Origin: Kaistia algarum
GTDB lineage: Bacteria; Pseudomonadota; Alphaproteobacteria; Rhizobiales; Kaistiaceae
Assembly (NCBI RefSeq): GCF_026343945.1
Contig: NZ_JAPKNJ010000001.1
Location: 2,604,001-2,668,000 of the forward strand
Reading direction: 5' to 3'
Length of the DNA: 64,000 nucleotides
Shown: in pieces, positions 50,236-57,790 of the stretch
How the letters are laid out: each line of letters starts with the position of its first letter
Numbering within the stretch: the first letter of the stretch is position 1
Position numbers and translations under genes: made by a program
Notes under the pieces: model-generated
Told to the model about the DNA's origin: nothing
Seen by the model: the letters and a program-made list of their open reading frames with translations, nothing else
Database searches by the model: none

Positions 50236-50246
50236 TTGTCGTACAA
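50236..50246. promoter_or_regulatory. GntR/FCD-type operator TTGTCGTACAA (second copy)
   Basis: This 11-base palindrome is identical to the one at 32788. It lies 41 bases before the start codon of the minus-strand binding-protein gene and overlaps the predicted transcription start of that operon, an ideal place for repression. It also stands 96 bases before the divergent aldo/keto reductase gene. Confidence 0.68.
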
Positions 50247-50255
50247 CTCTATTTC

Positions 50256-50284
50256 CTGATAATGGCATGAATTCGGGATGTCAA
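50256..50284 (-). promoter_or_regulatory. Promoter of the Liv-larA operon
   Basis: Reading the minus strand, TTGACA (50284-50279) is followed after 17 bases by TATCAG (50261-50256), a good -35 and moderate -10. Transcription would begin near 50249, directly at the TTGTCGTACAA operator. This explains how a GntR-type repressor could switch the operon. Confidence 0.55.
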
Positions 50285-50342
50285 GCGAGGGCGGGGACGC
50301 CCCGTCTTGCTGACGGATCGGCGGATCAATGAGGAGAATGGA

Positions 50343-51329
50343 ATGCGATCGAGGGAATTCGGCAGGACTGGCCGCAAGGTGAGCGAGATCGGCTTTGGCG
50401 CCTGGGCGATCGGCGCGTCATGGGGCGAGGTCAATGACGACGAGGCGTTGGCTGCCCTGCACGCGGCGCTCGATACCGGCGTCAGCTTCATCGACACGGC
50501 GGACGTCTATGGCGACGGGCACTCGGAGAAGCTGATCGCCAAGGTCCTGCGCGAGCGCGGCGGCGAACGGCCCTTCATCGCCACCAAGGCCGGCCGACGG
50601 CTGCCGGAGCAGACCGTCGCTGGCTACTCGCTCGAGAACCTCACGGCCTATGTCGACCGCAGTCGTGCCAATCTCGAGATGGACACGCTAGACCTCGTCC
50701 AGCTCCATTGCCCGCCGACCGATCTCTACTACCATCCCGAGGTCTTCGAAAACCTCGACCGGCTGAAGGAACAAGGCAAGATCCGCGACTATGGCGTCAG
50801 CGCCGAGCGCGTCGAGGAGGCCTTGAAGGCCGTCGAATATCCGGGCGTCGTGAGCGTCCAGATCATCTTCAATGCCTTCCGCCAGCGCCCGATCGAGTCC
50901 TTCTTCAAGCGTGCGCAGGAACGGAACGTGGCGATCATCGCGCGCGTGCCGCTCGCCAGCGGGCTGCTGTCCGGCAAGTTCACGAAGGACAGCCATTTCG
51001 CGGCGAACGACCACCGCCTGTTCAATCGCAAGGGAGAAGCCTTCGACGTCGGCGAGACGTTTTCGGGCGTGCCTTACGAGGTGGGTCTGGAGGCGGTGGA
51101 GCGAATCCGGCCGCTCGTTTCCGGCGACACGACGATGGCCAAGTTCGCGCTCCGCTGGATCCTGATGTTCGATGCCGTGACGGTAGCCATTCCGGGTGCC
51201 CGCAATCCGGCGCAGGCTCGCTCCAATGCCGAAGCGGCCGAACTGCCGCCGCTGGCGGAAGGCGTGATGGGCGAGATCCGGGCGATCTATGACGACGCCA
51301 TCAAGCCATATGTGCATCAGCGCTGGTAA
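50343..51329 (+). CDS. Aldo/keto reductase
   Basis: This 328-residue NADP-dependent oxidoreductase has the catalytic set in DTADVYGDGHSE (Asp, Tyr), ATKAGRRLP (Lys) and QLHCPPTD (His), and the C-terminal IPGARNPAQARSNAEA cofactor region. GAGGAG seven bases before the ATG at 50343 fixes the start; the longer opening from 50307 lacks a site. It begins an operon with a lactonase and another aldo/keto reductase and diverges from the Liv-larA operon across the FCD operator, so these genes probably form one regulated pathway. Confidence 0.9.
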   Translation: MRSREFGRTGRKVSEIGFGAWAIGASWGEVNDDEALAALHAALDTGVSFIDTADVYGDGHSEKLIAKVLRERGGERPFIATKAGRRLPEQTVAGYSLENLTAYVDRSRANLEMDTLDLVQLHCPPTDLYYHPEVFENLDRLKEQGKIRDYGVSAERVEEALKAVEYPGVVSVQIIFNAFRQRPIESFFKRAQERNVAIIARVPLASGLLSGKFTKDSHFAANDHRLFNRKGEAFDVGETFSGVPYEVGLEAVERIRPLVSGDTTMAKFALRWILMFDAVTVAIPGARNPAQARSNAEAAELPPLAEGVMGEIRAIYDDAIKPYVHQRW

Positions 51330-51341
51330 CCGAGAACATCC

Positions 51342-52232
51342 ATGTCATCCCCAAGGATCGATGCGCATCACCATTTCTGGGACCCGGCCAGCGGCGGCGA
51401 CTATGGCTGGCTGAGCGGGCCCTTCGACCCGATCAACCGCCGCTTCGGCCCGGACGATCTGCGCCCGGCGCTTGTCGAAAGCCACATCGATGGAACGGTG
51501 CTTGTCCAGACGTGGAATGATCTCGGCGAGACGTGGGCGTTCATCCGAACCGCGGCGGCGACGGATTTCGTCGATGGCGTCGTCGGCTGGGTCGACCTGA
51601 CCGATCCCGAAATTGGCGCGACGCTTGCCGCCTTGCAGGCCGCGCCAGAGGGAAAGTGGCTGGTTGGGATACGGCACCTCATCCAGACGGAGGCGGATCC
51701 GAACTGGCTGTTGCGGGCCGACGTGAAGCGCGGACTGCAAACCATCGGCGCGGCTGGTCTCGCCTATGATCTCGTGCCCAACCTGCCGCAGCTTCCATCC
51801 TGCGTTCAGACCGTTGCCGCCTTTCCTGAACAACGCTTCGTGCTGGACCACATCGCCAAGCCGGAAATCCGCAATCGCGGGTTCGACGAATGGGCGGTGC
51901 TGATGCGGGGCTTTCGTCCCGAGCGCGGCCATGTCTGGTGCAAGCTTTCGGGCATGGTGACCGAGGCGAACTGGCAGCATTGGACGCCCGAGGATCTAAG
52001 GCCCTACGTGCTGGAAGCGCTGGATATCTTCGGCGTCGATCGTTGCCTGTTCGGCAGCGACTGGCCGGTCTGCCTCGTCGTCGCCCGCTATAAGCGGGTC
52101 GTGGACGCCTTGCAGGAGTGCCTGAAGGATCTGACCAGCGAAGAACGTGACCAGATCTTCGGCCGCTCGGCGATCGAGGCCTATCGGCTGCCTCGCTACA
52201 GCTCCGCGACTTCGCAGGAACTGCCGATATGA
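51342..52232 (+). CDS. L-fuconolactonase-like amidohydrolase
   Basis: This 296-residue protein belongs to the amidohydrolase-2 group that includes L-fuconolactonase and pyrone-dicarboxylate lactonase. The N-terminal RIDAHHHFWDP carries the HxH, KWLVGIRHLIQTE and VLDHIAKP give conserved Arg and His residues, and LFGSDWPVC gives the Asp near the C-terminus. It should open a sugar lactone produced by an aldose dehydrogenase. It is four bases into the next aldo/keto reductase gene at its end (ATGA-type overlap). L-fucono-, L-rhamnono- or related lactones are plausible. Confidence 0.87.
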   Translation: MSSPRIDAHHHFWDPASGGDYGWLSGPFDPINRRFGPDDLRPALVESHIDGTVLVQTWNDLGETWAFIRTAAATDFVDGVVGWVDLTDPEIGATLAALQAAPEGKWLVGIRHLIQTEADPNWLLRADVKRGLQTIGAAGLAYDLVPNLPQLPSCVQTVAAFPEQRFVLDHIAKPEIRNRGFDEWAVLMRGFRPERGHVWCKLSGMVTEANWQHWTPEDLRPYVLEALDIFGVDRCLFGSDWPVCLVVARYKRVVDALQECLKDLTSEERDQIFGRSAIEAYRLPRYSSATSQELPI

Positions 52233-53200
52233 CCCACCCCTTCGGCCATGCGGGCCGCATCAATTTCCGCTCGCGCCTCGGTTTTGGCGCCAGCGGCCTT
52301 GGCACGCTCTACCGCGATGTTTCGGAGGACCAGGCCGCGGCGGTCCTGTCGGCTGCCTATGAGCAAGGCCTGCGCTACTTCGATACGGCGCCGCTCTATG
52401 GCCATGGCCTCAGCGAATTGCGGGTCGGCCGGTTCCTTCGAACCATCGCGCGCGAAACCGTAACCGTGTCGACCAAGGTCGGTCGCTACATGGTCCCGCC
52501 CTATGGCGAGGCCGTCGACTATGGCCTCTGGGCGTCGCCGCTGCCGTTGAAGTCGGTGTTCGACTACAGCTATGCGGGCACGATGCGCTCGCTGGAGCAA
52601 TCGGCGAACCGGCTCGGGATAGCGGATTTCGATCTGATCTATATCCATGATGTCGATCGCTTCACCCATGGCGATGCCTATGAGCGGCGGTTCAACGAGG
52701 CGATTGAAGGTTGCTTCCGCGCGCTCGACGATTTGCGCAAGGCGGGTCATGTGAAGGCGATCGGCGTTGGCGTCAACGAGAGCGATGTCGCGACACGCTT
52801 TCTGAAGGCGGCGACGTTCGACGCCGTGATGATGGCAGGCCGCTATACCCTTCTCGACCGGCAGGCGGAAGAGGATCTCCTCCCCGAGGCAGCGAGACAG
52901 GGAACCGAGATCGTGGTGGCCGGGGTGTTCAATTCCGGCATTCTCGCCACGGGGCCCGACCGCGCCGGCGCAACCTATGACTACGGCGCTCCGCCGCCGG
53001 CGGTGATGGCCCGCGCGCAACGCATCGCGGCGATCTGCAGGGCGCATGAGGTTCCCATCCAGGCGGCGGCGATCCAGTTTCCCTTTCGCAATCCGCTGGT
53101 ATCCGCCGCGGTGCTGGGCATGAGCCGGCCGGAGCGAATCAGCCAGAACATCGCCTGGTCCAGGCACGAGATTCCCGAGGCATTCTGGCTGGAGCTGTAG
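52229..53200 (+). CDS. Aldo/keto reductase, L-fucose/D-arabinose dehydrogenase-like
   Basis: This 323-residue enzyme resembles D-threo-aldose (L-fucose) 1-dehydrogenases: SRLGFGASGLGTLYRDVSE, DTAPLYGHGLSE (Asp, Tyr), STKVGRYM (Lys) and IHDVDRFTHG (His). These enzymes oxidise an aldose to its 1,5-lactone, the substrate type of the lactonase gene that overlaps it by four bases. It resembles the aldo/keto reductase at 27883. It is the last gene of the operon diverging from the Liv-larA operon. No fuconate dehydratase or aldolase is adjacent, so the route must be completed elsewhere. Confidence 0.9.
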   Translation: MTHPFGHAGRINFRSRLGFGASGLGTLYRDVSEDQAAAVLSAAYEQGLRYFDTAPLYGHGLSELRVGRFLRTIARETVTVSTKVGRYMVPPYGEAVDYGLWASPLPLKSVFDYSYAGTMRSLEQSANRLGIADFDLIYIHDVDRFTHGDAYERRFNEAIEGCFRALDDLRKAGHVKAIGVGVNESDVATRFLKAATFDAVMMAGRYTLLDRQAEEDLLPEAARQGTEIVVAGVFNSGILATGPDRAGATYDYGAPPPAVMARAQRIAAICRAHEVPIQAAAIQFPFRNPLVSAAVLGMSRPERISQNIAWSRHEIPEAFWLEL

Positions 53201-53239
53201 TCGCGGCCGAATCGGCTCCGCTGCCTCGAAGCGACGGCG

Positions 53240-54283
53240 TCACTGCGAAACGGCGATCGAGCCCGTCTGGGTTAGAGGGTCGACGGTCTCGGCCTGATAG
53301 GGATCGGCAAGGGCTGCCTCGGGACGACTGATGGGAAAGCCGTCCGACGTCAGCTGCGAAAGCCGCTCCGGCCCGGACGAGCGGAGAACCTCCTGGAAGG
53401 CCCGGTTCATTCCCCCGTCCGAATAGGCGAGCGGCTGGCCGATATCCATGGCTGCCATCGCATCCATCTGGGCCCGATCCTTCGCCTCTTTCGCCGCGAC
53501 CTTCGATGCGACGGACGGGTCGACGCCATAGGCAGGGCAGGGCGCCAGCGGATCGAACACGGCGCCTGGATCGGCGGCCTGTGCGCCGAACACGTAACGC
53601 CGTCCGCAGGCATCGACGCGCGGCGGCTGCCTTGTGACGTCGAACTGGTCGGTGCCTTCCTTCAGGTTTAGCCAGAAGGCCATATTCGGATCGCTTCTGT
53701 GACGCGCCAGATTGCGCGGCGTCATGCGGAACGGCAGCGATTGAACCTGAATTGCCGCTTGCCCGCCAACAAAGGCCTCCCTCGCCATGGCATAGATTTC
53801 CGCCACCCCTTCATTGGTCAGGGCGTAGCAACCGGAGGACGAACAGGCTCCGTGCACCATTAGCGCCGCGCCTTCATATCCCAGCGCTTGTTCCAATTTG
53901 TTCGGGAAGCCGAGATTGAAGGAGAGGTAGAATTGCGACCGCGGGTTCATCAGCGCGGGTGTCACCGAATAGAAGCCTTCCGGGGCTTGCCGGTCGCCCT
54001 CGCGCGTCTTGGGCCCGAGCTTTCCGGACCAGCGGCAGATGGGATAGGTCTTCAGCAGGGCGTAGTTGCCGCTGCGATTGCGTTTCCAGACCTCGAGCTC
54101 GCTCTCCTGCTTGTAGATCCGGATCAGAATCGGATCCGAAGGCTTCATGCCTTTCTCGCGCATCTGGGCGACGAGCTTTGCCGGGAGCGGCTGCACGCCG
54201 CGGCTATCCTGGCCCGAAGTCGTGCAGGCGGCGAGGCCGAACGCCACGAGTGCGAGGATCAGGAGCGAGCGAAGTCCCGCCAT
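53240..54283 (-). CDS. L,D-transpeptidase (YafK-like) lipoprotein with C-terminal extension
   Basis: This 347-residue protein has a lipoprotein signal: a hydrophobic stretch and the lipobox LAAC with Cys20, so it is probably anchored in a membrane facing the periplasm. The YkuD-type catalytic motif is VHGACSSSGCYAL, with the His and the nucleophilic Cys in place. The catalytic domain covers about residues 50-190, as in YafK proteins. About 150 further residues, rich in Ala, Asp and Pro, follow and are not part of the usual domain. It probably processes or links peptidoglycan peptides or attached proteins. Neighbours give no added hint. Confidence 0.85.
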   Translation of the reverse strand: MAGLRSLLILALVAFGLAACTTSGQDSRGVQPLPAKLVAQMREKGMKPSDPILIRIYKQESELEVWKRNRSGNYALLKTYPICRWSGKLGPKTREGDRQAPEGFYSVTPALMNPRSQFYLSFNLGFPNKLEQALGYEGAALMVHGACSSSGCYALTNEGVAEIYAMAREAFVGGQAAIQVQSLPFRMTPRNLARHRSDPNMAFWLNLKEGTDQFDVTRQPPRVDACGRRYVFGAQAADPGAVFDPLAPCPAYGVDPSVASKVAAKEAKDRAQMDAMAAMDIGQPLAYSDGGMNRAFQEVLRSSGPERLSQLTSDGFPISRPEAALADPYQAETVDPLTQTGSIAVSQ

Positions 54284-54503
54284 TCATTGCCATCCAGATC
54301 AGGATCGCGGGCATCCGCCGCGACCAACGCATTACAAAAGATCCGCACCTAGACAGCGCAGGCCAAGACGAACCTCTCCGGAAACGCCGAGCAGGAAAGC
54401 CGGGCCATGCTGACTCAGCTTGCCTGACGTCTGGTTAACCCGAAGTCACAATTCGCCTAGCCTCCAGACTAAGCGCCAGGATCATGGCGGATCCGTGCTT
54501 CGC

Positions 54504-54728
54504 CTATCTCCGCGTCTTGAGATAGCCGGCACCGGCGAGAAGCGCGAAAAGCACTGCCAAAGCGAGGCTGATCGTGGATATGACGCCGTCGGTCAGCGCC
54601 GCCGGTTGGGCGAGAGCCTGGATCACCCGGAGCGGAATGAAGCCGATGGCAAGGCCGATCACGAAGCCGACCAATCCATAAAGGATCGTGAGAGCGCCAA
54701 CCGACAGCGAGTGGAAGATGGATGCCAT
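54504..54728 (-). CDS. Small membrane protein of unknown function
   Basis: The ATG at 54728 gives 74 residues with two hydrophobic helices, SVGALTILYGLVGFVIGLAI and VISTISLALAVLFALLAGAG, ending in a basic tail KTRR. A longer opening to 54788 adds a polar stretch and is less likely. I do not recognise the family. It lies in the same direction as and downstream of the MerR gene after 78 bases. The 220 bases between it and the L,D-transpeptidase gene (54284-54503) show no clear feature. Confidence 0.55.
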   Translation of the reverse strand: MASIFHSLSVGALTILYGLVGFVIGLAIGFIPLRVIQALAQPAALTDGVISTISLALAVLFALLAGAGYLKTRR

Positions 54729-54806
54729 GGCGTCTTTCAGTCTATTCCCGACAACAACGTTGGAACACGGCTGGCGCCTCCAGCCCATGGGGGAGCCAGC
54801 GAATTT

Positions 54807-55235
54807 TCAATGAGCCTCGTGCTGGCACTGCGCGTGATCGCCGAGAATCTGGATGACTCGGCAATCGCAGATCCGGCCGTGACCGCATTCGTCGACCATG
54901 CGCTGCAGCTCCGATTTCAGGGCCGTCAGCTGTTCGATCCGCCGGTCGACATCCTTGAGGCGTCGTTTGGCGAGGCTGTCCGCCTCGTGGCAGGAACTGT
55001 TCGTTTGCTCGGTCATGCCCAGCAATTCACGAATATCGTCGACGGAAAAGCCCAGCTCTCGGGCGTGCCGGATGAAGGACAGGCGCTTGAGATCGGCCGC
55101 GTCATAAACGCGGCGGTTCCCTTCCGTCCGCGCCGCTGCCGCGAGCAGTCCGATCTGCTCGTAAAAGCGGATCGTCGTGATCTTGACGCCGCTGGTTCGC
55201 GAGGCCTCGCCGATCGAATATTCCGCGCGCTGCAT
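54807..55235 (-). CDS. MerR-family heavy-metal-responsive regulator
   Basis: This 142-residue regulator begins MQRAEYSIGEASRTSGVKITT with the MerR helix-turn-helix (IRFYEQIGLL) and has a dimerisation helix. The metal-site residues fit the Zn/Cd/Pb group: Cys in NSSCHEADS, then Cys residues in ECGHGRICDC and a Cys/His-rich tail ending QCQHEAH. The ATG at 55235 has GGAGC upstream; a longer opening to 55292 would extend through the promoter. It diverges from a P1B-type ATPase across a promoter with a 19-bp spacer, the classic target of MerR activators. Confidence 0.92.
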   Translation of the reverse strand: MQRAEYSIGEASRTSGVKITTIRFYEQIGLLAAAARTEGNRRVYDAADLKRLSFIRHARELGFSVDDIRELLGMTEQTNSSCHEADSLAKRRLKDVDRRIEQLTALKSELQRMVDECGHGRICDCRVIQILGDHAQCQHEAH

Positions 55236-55242
55236 TTTCCGC

Positions 55243-55273
55243 TTGCTCCTACAGTCACTGGAGGAAGTAGCGT
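55243..55273 (+). promoter_or_regulatory. MerR-type promoter and operator of the metal ATPase gene
   Basis: TTGCTC (55243-55248) and TAGCGT (55268-55273) are separated by 19 bases, the lengthened spacer that MerR activators untwist. The spacer holds the dyad TCCTACAGTCACTGGAGGA, similar in form to Zn/Cd/Pb-regulator operators. The start codons of regulator and ATPase flank it. Confidence 0.75.
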
Positions 55274-55303
55274 CGGCATAGTGCTTCTTCAAGGATGGCC
55301 GTC

Positions 55304-57640
55304 ATGCCCGCTATTGTCTCCAGCAGCCGCTTTCGTATCGATGAGATGGACTGCGCATCCTGTGCGCGGAAGATCGATACGGCTGTCCGGCGGATCGGCG
55401 GCGTCGACGAGGTCAATGTCTCCGTCACGGCGGGCACCATGACGGTCCGCCACGACGGCGACGAGGCCATCCGCGCCAGGATTGAAGTCCAGGTGAGCCG
55501 TCTTGGCTATGGCGTCGCCTTCATTCCTGCGCCGGAAGAGGCTACGGCTACCGCCACGGACGCCGCTTTGCCCGCCAGCGACCACCATCATGATCACGAT
55601 GGTCATGGACACGCGGAAGATGGGGCTGCGCATTCGCACGAGGGCCACGATCACCGTGATCATGGCGGCCATGACCGTGGCCCGGCGCCCGAGGCCGCAG
55701 CGGTGGAGCGAGCCGGCAAGGCTGAGCCAGTCGGCCTGCACAGCCACTTGCACGAGCACGGATCGAGCGACGGCCCCTGGTGGCGCCAGAAGCGAGCGCT
55801 GCTGACGATCGGCAGCGGTGTGGCCCTTGTCGCCGCCTATGGCCTCGCGCAGATATTCCCGCAATACGACGCCTGGCTGTTCAGCCTGGCGATGCTGGTC
55901 GGGCTCGTGCCGATCGCGCGGCGGGCCGTGATGGCGACGCTTGCCGGCACGCCGTTCTCCATCGAAACGCTGATGACGATCGCCGCCGTCGGCGCCGTCA
56001 TCATCGGCGCGGCCGAAGAAGCGGCGGCGGTCGTGTTTCTCTTCCTCATCGGCGAATTGCTCGAAGGGGTCGCCGCCGGGCGCGCGCGGGCGAGCATCCA
56101 AGGCCTCGCGGCGCTCGTTCCGAAGACGGCGCAGCTGGAGCGCGGCGGCAAACTCGTGGAAGTCCCGGCGGAAAGCCTGGCGGTCGGCGCCGTCATTCTG
56201 GTGCGTCCTGGCGATCGGATCGCCGCCGATGGCAGGATCATCGAGGGTTCGAGCGAGATCAACGAAGCGCCGGTCACGGGGGAGAGCACGCCGAAGCGCA
56301 AGGAGGCCGGCGATGACGTCTTTGCCGGGACGGTCAACGGCGGGGCCGTTCTGCGCATAGAGGCTACGGCGGCCAGCGCCGACAACACGATCGCCCGGAT
56401 CGTCAAACTGGTCGAAGAGGCGCAGGAATCGAAGGCGCCTACCGAGCGCTTCATCGACCGGTTCTCGACCTATTATACACCCGGCGTGATCGTCGTCGCC
56501 GCCTTGATCGCCCTCGTGCCGCCGCTGTTCTTCGGCGGAGGGTGGGATGAATGGATCTACAAGGGCCTCGCCATCCTGCTCATCGGCTGCCCCTGCGCCC
56601 TCGTGATTTCGACGCCAGCGGCGATCGCGGCTTCGCTTTCCGCCGGTGCGCGCCGTGGCCTGCTCATGAAGGGTGGCGCCGTTCTGGAGACCGTCGGCAA
56701 GGTGACGGCGGTTGCCCTCGACAAGACCGGCACGCTGACGGAGGGCAAGCCGAAGGTGACCGATGTCCTGGCCTTCGGCCGGAGCGAGGCCGACGTGATC
56801 CGGCTGGCGGCCGCCCTCGATCAGGGGTCGAGTCACCCCCTCGCACTGGCGATCCTCGGGCGGGCAGCGGCCGACAAGGTCGAGATTCCAAAAGCCGAGG
56901 CGGCGCAGGCGGTGGGCGGCAAGGGCGTTACGGGTCTGGTGGACGGCGAGGATCTGCTGCTCGGCTCGCCCAAGGCCGCATCCGAACGCGCGCCGTTGAC
57001 GGAGGCGCAGCTCGCCCAGATCGCGACCCTCAACGACGAGGGCAAGACAGTGTCGGTACTGGTCGTTGGAACGCAGATTGCCGGCGCCATCGCCATGCGC
57101 GATGAGCCGCGCGACGACGCGGCAGCGGGGCTGAAGGCACTTGGCGACCGGGGCGTCCGCATCGTGATGCTGACCGGCGACAACCAGCGCACTGCCGAGG
57201 CGATAGGGCGCGATCTCGGCATCGAGGTTCGGTCCGAACTGCTGCCCGAGGACAAAAGCCGGATCGTCGGCGAGCTTCAAGCAGAGGGGCATAAGGTGGC
57301 GAAGGTCGGCGACGGCATCAACGACGCGCCGGCGCTGGCCGCTGCCGATGTCGGCATTGCCATGGGCGGCGGTACCGACGTGGCGCTGGAGACCGCCGAC
57401 GCGGCCGTGCTGCATGGCCGCGTCATGGACATCGCCGCGATGATCGATCTGTCCAAGCGCACGATGTCGAATATCGGTCAGAACATCACCATCGCTCTCG
57501 GCCTGAAGGCTGTGTTTCTCGTGACGACGGTCATCGGCCTGACGGGGCTCTGGCCGGCTATCCTCGCCGATACCGGGGCGACGGTCCTCGTTACCGCCAA
57601 CGCCATGCGCCTGCTGGCTTGGCGCCCGAAAGGCGCCTGA
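55304..57640 (+). CDS. zntA: P1B-type Zn/Cd/Pb-translocating ATPase
   Basis: This efflux pump of about 778 residues has an N-terminal metal-binding domain with MDCASC (Cys17, Cys20), a His-rich linker (about residues 80-115), membrane helices, the CPC motif (Cys429-Pro-Cys431) that selects soft divalent metals, the phosphorylation motif DKTGTLT (Asp473), SSHPLA and GDGINDAPAL. This is the ZntA/CadA class that exports Zn, Cd or Pb. AAGGA eight bases before the ATG at 55304 favours it over an ATG at 55295, which would leave a very short leader from the MerR promoter. The extra His-rich linker suggests zinc binding. A long opposite-strand frame here is a compositional shadow. Confidence 0.95.
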   Translation: MPAIVSSSRFRIDEMDCASCARKIDTAVRRIGGVDEVNVSVTAGTMTVRHDGDEAIRARIEVQVSRLGYGVAFIPAPEEATATATDAALPASDHHHDHDGHGHAEDGAAHSHEGHDHRDHGGHDRGPAPEAAAVERAGKAEPVGLHSHLHEHGSSDGPWWRQKRALLTIGSGVALVAAYGLAQIFPQYDAWLFSLAMLVGLVPIARRAVMATLAGTPFSIETLMTIAAVGAVIIGAAEEAAAVVFLFLIGELLEGVAAGRARASIQGLAALVPKTAQLERGGKLVEVPAESLAVGAVILVRPGDRIAADGRIIEGSSEINEAPVTGESTPKRKEAGDDVFAGTVNGGAVLRIEATAASADNTIARIVKLVEEAQESKAPTERFIDRFSTYYTPGVIVVAALIALVPPLFFGGGWDEWIYKGLAILLIGCPCALVISTPAAIAASLSAGARRGLLMKGGAVLETVGKVTAVALDKTGTLTEGKPKVTDVLAFGRSEADVIRLAAALDQGSSHPLALAILGRAAADKVEIPKAEAAQAVGGKGVTGLVDGEDLLLGSPKAASERAPLTEAQLAQIATLNDEGKTVSVLVVGTQIAGAIAMRDEPRDDAAAGLKALGDRGVRIVMLTGDNQRTAEAIGRDLGIEVRSELLPEDKSRIVGELQAEGHKVAKVGDGINDAPALAAADVGIAMGGGTDVALETADAAVLHGRVMDIAAMIDLSKRTMSNIGQNITIALGLKAVFLVTTVIGLTGLWPAILADTGATVLVTANAMRLLAWRPKGA

Positions 57641-57662
57641 CAACGGCAGCGAGGAACGTCCG

Positions 57663-57680
57663 CGGTATGGCCCGATACCG
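57663..57680. promoter_or_regulatory. Dyad upstream of the intradiol dioxygenase operon
   Basis: CGGTAT (57663-57668) and ATACCG (57675-57680) are perfect inverted repeats around GGCCCG, 111 bases before the dioxygenase start. The half-site shares GATACC with the operators at 61522 and 62444, so the CatM-like regulator may also act here. Confidence 0.4.
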
Positions 57681-57790
57681 GCTGCCCGGCTGGCACGATC
57701 CCGGCCGGGAGTGCAACCTTGAATCAGCGGAGGGCACAGGAGGCGCCCGCCCCCGGCCATGTGCCGGGACCCTGATTGAGGAGGAACACC

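Noticed and set aside
50196..50246. Longer start for the Liv-type binding protein
   Set aside because: The start would lie inside the TTGTCGTACAA operator and downstream of no ribosome site; TTG 50195 has GGGAGG upstream and begins the signal peptide.
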